Shown here: positions 37,546-42,948 of the stretch, in pieces
How positions within the stretch are numbered: the first letter of the stretch is position 1
Layout: the number at the start of each line of letters is the position of its first letter
IMG/VR virus record: IMGVR_UViG_3300017969_000026
Span: 1-42,948 of that record
Source: a virus
DNA: 42,948 bases
Strand: one strand, 5' to 3'
The notes under the pieces: model-generated
The model's database searches: none
Seen by the model: only the letters and a program-made list of their open reading frames with translations
Told to the model about the DNA's origin: nothing
Made by a program: the position numbers and the translations under genes

Positions 37546-38858
37546 CACTTTACTATCAAAGTGGAATGGATAAAGGAAAGTGGATACCTAATAGTGTTCC
37601 TAGAGAACTTAGAACTAGGGCCGCAGTAAAACAAAACTTATTTAAAAGTGTTAAGCCAAAATTTATTACAGAAATATGCGACTACCTTGATATTGAATAT
37701 AAAAGGGTTACTCCAGACACTTGGGCGGGAGAGCCTGCATTTTATCATGTAGAAATTGATTGGATAGATCAAGCATTTGTTTATAGAAATGTTTTTGAAC
37801 ACATTGATGAGCAGCCTTTGAATTTACTAAGAAGCCTAGATAGTAAATTAAAATTATTACTTTGGTTTCCTAATGAAGGATTTACACTTAACATGCCAAG
37901 GTTTATAGATATAATAGACTTTTGTTTAAAAGACTTAGGTATACCTGGACATAAAGTTTTCTTAGTATTTGGTGATATAAACATAGAAAAGAACTTTAGG
38001 TATTGGCGCAAAGCAAAAGGATTACGGGAAATAAGTGTTTACGGCATGGATAGTTTTGAAGCTACCTATAACTATGAAATTACTCAAATGGATAGGCAGC
38101 CGTTAGACGAACAAACATTTTTAAATTTTGACGAACCTAAGCGTAAACGTTTTATTTTTAAAAATGCAAATCCTAGATCACAAAGAGTGTTTTTTGCTGC
38201 TGAGTTTTACAAAAGAGATTTGTTACAATATAGTTATTATAGTTGGTTAAACAGATATTACGAACCTCACCTTGGTAGATTTGCAAAAGAGTCTATGTAT
38301 AAAGACATTAGGAAATATTGTTTTAATGATGATCATCATGCTAGTTTAGAACAACCTTTGGATAAATTTTTAGAAGGTGCTCCTTATATTATAGATTATG
38401 ATGGATATGAAATTGAACACGGTTTTAATCAACGTGCATTGATTAATAAACAGTACTTACATACTGATTTTTCTTTTGTTACAGAAACAACATATGAACC
38501 TGCTGGTGATGAAGACGTTCTTTTTATAACTGAAAAAATATATCAACCTATTGTAAACTTTCATCCTTTTTTAGTAGCAAGTCAAATTAATACACTTTCA
38601 TTCTTACGAAAGTATGGGTACGTTACTTTTCCAGAGTTGTTTGACGAAACATACGACGAAGTTGAAGACATAAAAGTTAGAAGTAAACTATTAATAAGAA
38701 ATGTTGAAAATATAATAAACGGCGAAAAAGATAAAATATTAGGAAGCCAGTATATCAAAGACAAGTGTGTTTATAATAGAAACATATTTTTTGAAAACAA
38801 AGGTAAACAAAAATGGCTTGATGTTATAAAATGGTTGGAGACTACACATGCATTATGA
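37539..38858 (+). CDS. Glycosyltransferase-like protein with TEK-QPI C-terminus, 439 aa
   Basis: The longest of three paralogues. The signature VTETTYEPAGDEDVLFITEK with YQPIVNFHPF and LSFLRKYGYVTFPELFDETYDE in the C-terminal third aligns with the 35756 protein, and FIFKNANPRSQR then KRDLLQYSYYSWLNRY stands where the relatives have LCLNGRP-HR and DKNLL. The N-terminal 200 residues are a separate region (HVEIDWIDQAFVYRN, LLWFPNEGF, KVFLVFGDINI) that may be the acceptor-binding half. It starts 7 bases before the end of the previous gene, with AAAGGA upstream. Glycosyltransferase assignment is by pattern and neighbourhood only. Confidence 0.55.
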   Translation: MLTLYYQSGMDKGKWIPNSVPRELRTRAAVKQNLFKSVKPKFITEICDYLDIEYKRVTPDTWAGEPAFYHVEIDWIDQAFVYRNVFEHIDEQPLNLLRSLDSKLKLLLWFPNEGFTLNMPRFIDIIDFCLKDLGIPGHKVFLVFGDINIEKNFRYWRKAKGLREISVYGMDSFEATYNYEITQMDRQPLDEQTFLNFDEPKRKRFIFKNANPRSQRVFFAAEFYKRDLLQYSYYSWLNRYYEPHLGRFAKESMYKDIRKYCFNDDHHASLEQPLDKFLEGAPYIIDYDGYEIEHGFNQRALINKQYLHTDFSFVTETTYEPAGDEDVLFITEKIYQPIVNFHPFLVASQINTLSFLRKYGYVTFPELFDETYDEVEDIKVRSKLLIRNVENIINGEKDKILGSQYIKDKCVYNRNIFFENKGKQKWLDVIKWLETTHAL

Positions 38859-39837
38859 TAAAGGATTTGATGCTACAACTATTATAGGTGTTCATGATTT
38901 AACAATCAAAGAAATGTTAAAAGCAAAATGTAAACCAGGGACTTCATTTATTAATTCTACTTGGATAGAAAGAGATGACGATCTTAAAGCATTACTAGCA
39001 TCTAATCCTGAAAAGATTGTTTGTTACAGTGGACCTGATTGGGAAAACAGGGTCTGTAGATCAAAAGCAAACGATGCAATAGGAAGTCATCCTAATGTAG
39101 TACGTTTCGGTAATTATGATGGTGATCATTATTTTAGTTTTTGGTTAGACTTTGTATACGAACATTGGGACAAATACAATAACCCGGATTGTTTTGATAT
39201 GGTCAATAATGATATCAAAAAAGTTTACATGTGTTTAAATCGAAAACCGCACATGCATAGAGTAGAACTAATAAAACATTTAAGCGATAAAAATTTATTA
39301 GACTACGGATATATAAGTTTAGGAAAATTTGATAATCCTTGGGACTACAAAGGATTACCTGTACCTATTACATTACCTGTAGATGTAAAAAATGAAGAAG
39401 GTGATCATGCAGTAGCAGGAACCGCAGGCGGAATTACAAATGATATTACAAGTCTAGGACTTCGCAGTAATTGGAATTCTCACTTTCTCAACATTGTAAG
39501 CGAAACTACGATACATACAAATGTGTTCTTGAGCGAGAAGATTTTTAAACCTATTATCGGCTTGCGTCCTTTTGTTGTACTTGGTGATAATAACGTATAT
39601 AAAATACTACACAGTTGGGGCATTGATACGTTTGATGATTTATTCGGAAAAGGATACGAGCATCAGTGGCATACAGATAGGATTAAATGGATTGGAAATA
39701 TTATTCAAAACTACAAGCAAAAAAAAGATTTGAAAGAACTATTGATAAGCCTTAAACCTAGATTAGAACACAATAAAAAAATGTTGCTAAGAGCAGCAAA
39801 GAAGAATAGAAAGTTTTTGGAAGAGGTTAAGTTTTAA
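38848..39837 (+). CDS. Glycosyltransferase-like protein with SEK-KPI C-terminus, 329 aa
   Basis: Third paralogue of this type. VYMCLNRKPHMHRVEL then SDKNLLDYGYISLGKF matches LCLNGRPDWHR then DKNLLEHG in the 35756 protein. The C-terminal part NIVSETTIHTNVFLSEK with IFKPIIGLRPFVV and LHSWGIDTFDDLFG follows the same pattern, with SEK replacing TEK. Between the two lies a loop rich in Gly and Ala (GDHAVAGTAGGITN). It shares its last base with the ATG of the dehydrogenase. The three paralogues could add successive sugars; there is no direct evidence for acceptor or donor. Confidence 0.55.
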   Translation: MHYDKGFDATTIIGVHDLTIKEMLKAKCKPGTSFINSTWIERDDDLKALLASNPEKIVCYSGPDWENRVCRSKANDAIGSHPNVVRFGNYDGDHYFSFWLDFVYEHWDKYNNPDCFDMVNNDIKKVYMCLNRKPHMHRVELIKHLSDKNLLDYGYISLGKFDNPWDYKGLPVPITLPVDVKNEEGDHAVAGTAGGITNDITSLGLRSNWNSHFLNIVSETTIHTNVFLSEKIFKPIIGLRPFVVLGDNNVYKILHSWGIDTFDDLFGKGYEHQWHTDRIKWIGNIIQNYKQKKDLKELLISLKPRLEHNKKMLLRAAKKNRKFLEEVKF

Positions 39838-40964
39838 TGAAAGTTGCATTTATCGGATTAGGAAAGTTAGGATTACCTTGCGCAGAAGTAATTGCAGAAA
39901 AAGGTCATATGGTTAACGGTTATGATATAGAAAAGCGCAAAACTAACCGTGTACTACAGTTTCCTACTATAGAAGGAGCAGTACAAGGTTGCGACATTGT
40001 TTTTGTTGCAGTGCCTACACCTCATGATCCTGCGTATGACGGAAGAGCCCCGACTGCACATTTAGAACCTAAAGATTTCTCTTATGATACTGTAAAGGAA
40101 GTATTGGCAGAAGCAAACAGGAATATGAATAAAGATCAGTTACTGGTTCTGATTAGCACAGTATTGCCGGGTACTACTCGTAGAGAATTTATCGATCTTG
40201 TTACTAGACCGAGATTTGTTTATAACCCTTATCTTATTGCAATGGGCAGTGTTGCTTGGGATATGGTTAATCCTGAAATGGTAATGATAGGTACTGAAGA
40301 CGGTACTGAGACAGGTGACGCAAAAGAACTTGTAGACTTTTATAAAACTATAATGGAAAACGATCCACGCTATGTAATTGGTACTTGGGACGAATGTGAA
40401 TGTATCAAAGTATTTTACAATACATTTATTAGCACTAAGATAGGTCTTGTTAATATGATACAAGATGTTGCACAAAAGCAAGGCAACATAAATGTTGATA
40501 TTGTTACAGGTGCCTTACGTGATAGCACACAACGTATTATGGGTCCAAGTTATATGAAAGCAGGTATGGGAGATGGCGGAGCATGTCATCCACGTGATAA
40601 TATTGCACTGCGTTACATGGCAGATAAGTTACATTTAGGATATGATATATTTGATAGTGTAATGAACGCAAGAGAAATACAAGCAAAAAACATGGCGATT
40701 GAAATATTAAAGTACGGTAACAAAATACAATTTAGCAGCGACAGTTACAAACCGGGAGTAGAATACATAGACGGTAGTTACAGTTTACTTGTACAACACT
40801 ACGTTAAAGAACTGGGCGGCTGGGTTGTTAACGAAAATCCAAGTGTATTTGTACTAGTACACGATGGCGACGAAGTACCAGAAAACGTTACAGTGTTTGA
40901 TCCTTGGAGATCTTACACAGGTAAAAACAAGTGTATTCATTACGGAAACACTAGACAAAACTAA
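39837..40964 (+). CDS. UDP-sugar 6-dehydrogenase-type enzyme, 375 aa
   Basis: Member of the UDP-glucose/GDP-mannose dehydrogenase family, which oxidises the C6 alcohol of a nucleotide sugar to an acid with two NAD+. Residues 1-12 have the Rossmann GLGKLG motif; STVLPGTT is at 107-114. Lys201 in STKIGLVN and Cys250 in GGACHPRDN match the catalytic Lys and Cys of the family, where the usual text is GG-S/T-C-F/L-PKD; here His and Arg replace the Phe/Leu and Lys. The C-terminal domain ends FDPWRSYTG, as expected of the nucleotide-sugar binding end. At 375 residues it is shorter than the usual 390-450. It would supply an acidic sugar donor to the cassette's transferases. The sugar cannot be told apart between UDP-glucose and UDP-HexNAc types. 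Confidence 0.85.
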   Translation: MKVAFIGLGKLGLPCAEVIAEKGHMVNGYDIEKRKTNRVLQFPTIEGAVQGCDIVFVAVPTPHDPAYDGRAPTAHLEPKDFSYDTVKEVLAEANRNMNKDQLLVLISTVLPGTTRREFIDLVTRPRFVYNPYLIAMGSVAWDMVNPEMVMIGTEDGTETGDAKELVDFYKTIMENDPRYVIGTWDECECIKVFYNTFISTKIGLVNMIQDVAQKQGNINVDIVTGALRDSTQRIMGPSYMKAGMGDGGACHPRDNIALRYMADKLHLGYDIFDSVMNAREIQAKNMAIEILKYGNKIQFSSDSYKPGVEYIDGSYSLLVQHYVKELGGWVVNENPSVFVLVHDGDEVPENVTVFDPWRSYTGKNKCIHYGNTRQN

Positions 40965-40980
40965 AAAAGTGTTGTATAAT
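40952..40980 (+). promoter_or_regulatory. Near-consensus sigma-70 promoter, possibly leaderless
   Basis: TAGACA (40952-40957) and TATAAT (40975-40980) are 17 bases apart; the -10 box is perfect and the -35 has one mismatch. The -35 box lies in the end of the dehydrogenase gene. Transcription is expected to begin near 40986-40987, right at the ATG of the next gene (40986). No ribosome site is seen before that ATG. Confidence 0.7.
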
Positions 40981-40985
40981 AAAGC

Positions 40986-41942
40986 ATGTATGATATTTTT
41001 TATCAACTTAACGAAAAGAACCAAGAGCAGTATGAAACTTTAAAAGCAAAGTTTCCTACAGTGAAAAAGTGTGGCGATTTTAAAGAAGCTCAAAAGAAAG
41101 CATTTACAAAATTCTTTTGGTACATACCTGACGATGTTGTAGTGCTTGATGAGTTTGACTTTGATTATGTTCCTGATGCTTGGAGTGGAGAGTATGTACA
41201 TCTTTTCAAGAATGCAGAACACTATGACGGCATAAACTTATTTCCAAAAAGATTAGAAATTAGAGACAAAGAATTACAGCATAGATTTTATGTTAGTAAA
41301 AAAGAAATTGATATTGTTGCTAGTGTTCCAAAACAATATGATTTGTTTTATGCTGACACATTTGAAGAATACGAAAAAGCATTTGATTCTACAACTACAG
41401 AGCTATTTTGGATAGTCAGTCATAACCTAAAACTAAAAGAAGATTTTGATTTAGGATTTTATTTTAGCCACCACAACAGTTATGACAGGAGAGAGAATCA
41501 TGCGTTTATACATGATGTTGATGGCAGGGAATTATACAACGGCGTATTCCTATGTTCAGTCCACAAGAAGCTCAACAAAAAAGAAATAGATTACAAGTTT
41601 ATTGTAAATCGTAAGGAGTGGGAACTTATTGCAAGTGGTCCTTGCGAATACGAAAAGTTTGAAGTATCGTCTTATGTAGATTATTTAAAAGCACTCAAAA
41701 TGAGCAAAACAGAAATGTTTTGGATGATACCTGATAGTGTTGTCGTAGAAAAGTCATTTAAGTTTGATATGTATTTTTCACATGACAACGAATATGATAG
41801 GAAGATAAATCATGTGTTTTTAAATGGTGACCACTTTGATGGTATAGTATTGTGTAGTAAATCTAATCCTATATCGCAAAAAGAGTTTGATTACAAATTT
41901 GTTACACAGCGTAAAGAACATGCTACAGTTGCTAGTCAGCCG
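40986..41942 (+). repeat. Three diverged tandem repeats within the coding sequence, about 105 codons each
   Basis: Approximate units by protein: residues 1-116, 117-220, 221-319. Shared positions include FFWYIPDDVVV / LFWIVSHNLKL / MFWMIPDSVVV, then YFSHHNSYDRRENHAF / YFSHDNEYDRKINHVF (units 2 and 3), YDGINL / YNGVFL / FDGIVL, and RFYVSKKE / KFIVNRKE / KFVTQRKE. DNA similarity is weak; the repeat shows at protein level. Confidence 0.75.
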
Positions 41943-42617
41943 AAAGTAAAAGATTATGACATTGTGTTTATAAGTTATAATGAACCAAACGCTGATGAAA
42001 ACTGGGAAGATCTAAAAGAAAGATTTCCAAGAGCAAAACGAGTACACGGAGTTAAAGGTATTCACCAAGCACACATTGAAGCAGCAAAGTTGTGCGACAC
42101 ACCTTTGTTTTTTGTAGTAGACGGTGATGCAAAAATTGTTGACAGTTTTGATTTTAGATATAAAGGACAAGAAGGATTTGTTCATGTATGGAGAAGTATT
42201 AATCCAGTAAACGATTTAGTTTACGGATATGGTGGTGTAAAATTATTACCTAGAGAACTTACTCTTAATATGGATATTAGTAAACCTGATATGACTACAA
42301 GTATTAGTGATAAATTTAAAGCAGTACCAGAAATTAGTAACATTACAGCCTTTAATACAGATCCGTTTAACACCTGGAAAAGTGCATTTAGAGAATGTGC
42401 AAAACTAAGCAGCAAAGTAATTGATAGACAAAAGTCGGGAGAAACAGATGAAAGACTTAAAACGTGGACGACTGTTGGAGGAGATCGAGAGTTTGGTGAA
42501 TATGCGCTTCGAGGTGCTCGTGCTGGTATGGGCTTTGGCCTTTCTAGCGGGGCTGACCTTCGGTTAATAAACGATTTTGATTGGCTACAGGAGAAGTTTG
42601 ATGCTGAAACCACATGA
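40986..42617 (+). CDS. Triple-repeat protein fused to glycosyltransferase-like domain, 543 aa
   Basis: Residues 1-319 contain three repeats of about 105 residues, each with a YD/YE-type start, an FFW/LFW/MFW strand, a Y-DG-x-x-L or Y-NG-x-x-L strand, and a KE-x-x-x-x-A-S end. Residues 320-543 form a domain closely related to the standalone protein at 27155: DYDIVFISYNEPNADENW, AKRVHGVKG, VVDGD (Asp379, Asp381), YGYGGVKLLPREL. The start at 40986 has no ribosome site but keeps the first repeat (MYDIFYQ) aligned with the second (QYDLFYA), and the next ATG is far inside. The repeats are not a domain I can name; they may bind glycan or protein. The DGD domain probably carries the catalysis. Confidence 0.72.
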   Translation: MYDIFYQLNEKNQEQYETLKAKFPTVKKCGDFKEAQKKAFTKFFWYIPDDVVVLDEFDFDYVPDAWSGEYVHLFKNAEHYDGINLFPKRLEIRDKELQHRFYVSKKEIDIVASVPKQYDLFYADTFEEYEKAFDSTTTELFWIVSHNLKLKEDFDLGFYFSHHNSYDRRENHAFIHDVDGRELYNGVFLCSVHKKLNKKEIDYKFIVNRKEWELIASGPCEYEKFEVSSYVDYLKALKMSKTEMFWMIPDSVVVEKSFKFDMYFSHDNEYDRKINHVFLNGDHFDGIVLCSKSNPISQKEFDYKFVTQRKEHATVASQPKVKDYDIVFISYNEPNADENWEDLKERFPRAKRVHGVKGIHQAHIEAAKLCDTPLFFVVDGDAKIVDSFDFRYKGQEGFVHVWRSINPVNDLVYGYGGVKLLPRELTLNMDISKPDMTTSISDKFKAVPEISNITAFNTDPFNTWKSAFRECAKLSSKVIDRQKSGETDERLKTWTTVGGDREFGEYALRGARAGMGFGLSSGADLRLINDFDWLQEKFDAETT

Positions 42618-42948
42618 ACTATTAGATAGATTTGAACTACTGTATCCAACAGTTAGCAATTTTAGTGACTTGCGCAGGTCTTATATTGACAAAGACTTGC
42701 ATAGTATTTTTAGGTTGCTTGATCCTAAGATATGGGATAATACTTTAAGTGAACAATACATAACAGATTTACGGAAATTTTTACTAGAAGATAATATTTG
42801 GAAAATGTGGCCTTTACTAGAAATAATGGAACCAGGCAGTTTTAGTAAAGCATTTAAAAGTTTATTTGTAAATAAAATAGAATTTGACAAAGATTGTTTT
42901 AGTAGAGGACAGTTACAAAGTAAAATTTGGCTTGTAAAAACTTTACAA
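42601..42948 (+). CDS. Partial CDS, methyltransferase-like phage protein (runs off window)
   Basis: The frame is open for 116 codons to the window edge, from an ATG 17 bases before the previous stop, with AGGAGAAG at 42589-42596. The visible part is helical and ends DCFSRGQLQSKIWLVKTL. I recall an SRGQ-x-x-SK-x-WL stretch directly before the nucleotide-binding part of phage proteins annotated as class I SAM-dependent methyltransferases. The glycine-rich SAM motif would lie beyond the edge, so the call cannot be verified here. No early stop or frameshift is seen. Start overlap is in keeping with the rest of the operon. Confidence 0.6.
   Translation, partial: MLKPHELLDRFELLYPTVSNFSDLRRSYIDKDLHSIFRLLDPKIWDNTLSEQYITDLRKFLLEDNIWKMWPLLEIMEPGSFSKAFKSLFVNKIEFDKDCFSRGQLQSKIWLVKTLQ

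Noticed and set aside
24519-40964. Cassette as a prophage or bacterial genomic island
   Set aside because: Gene packing, strand and composition match the adjoining structural genes; no integrase, attachment repeat or transposase is seen.
42221-42649. Open frame of 142 codons on the minus strand
   Set aside because: Opposite the conserved C-terminal domain of the 40986 protein and crossing its stop; no recognisable protein features.

Overview
The window looks like part of a large, AT-rich (about one third G+C by eye) tailed-phage genome, most likely a T4-type myovirus of an aquatic, probably marine, bacterium. Reasons: every supported gene is on the + strand and tightly packed; the left half encodes virion fibre/baseplate-type proteins of the kind seen in marine T4-like phages; T4-late-type TAAATA boxes stand in front of structural genes; and near-consensus sigma-70 promoters stand in front of the rest. 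No integrase, tRNA, CRISPR or rRNA is visible. The host cannot be fixed from this sequence; a SAR11-like or picocyanobacterial host fits the composition, but that is inference. No stretch longer than 300 bases lacks a gene.

Left region (1-24464), virion structural module: the serine-rich C-terminus of an upstream gene, then a 5,293-residue structural protein (52-15933), a small structural protein, three paralogous tail-fibre-like proteins that share an N-terminal module (the first ends in a phage tail-collar domain), and two paralogous structural proteins. T4-late-like boxes precede the genes at 15955, 20761 and 23253.

Middle region (24464-40964), accessory cassette: a near-consensus sigma-70 promoter (TTGACA, 17 bp, TATACT) reads into 17 genes. 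At all 16 junctions the stop of one gene overlaps the start of the next by 1-19 bases. The cassette encodes two GT8-like glycosyltransferases, a further glycosyltransferase-like protein with a DGD motif, five radical SAM enzymes (four with a cysteine-rich twitch-like domain placed before the radical SAM core, one with a C-terminal SPASM-like domain), two SGNH-hydrolase-like proteins, a ParB-like-fold candidate, three paralogous proteins with a TEK/SEK-KPI type C-terminus resembling glycosyltransferases, a UDP-sugar dehydrogenase and two unknown proteins. Together they look like a phage-borne pathway for making or modifying a sugar-containing product (surface glycan, glycosylated virion protein or modified metabolite). 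The product is unknown and this is the main item of interest.

Right end (40952-42948): a second sigma-70 promoter lies so close to the next start codon that the mRNA may be leaderless. It drives a protein made of three ~105-residue repeats fused to a glycosyltransferase-like domain that also occurs alone at 27155. A gene resembling phage methyltransferase-like proteins runs off the window edge.
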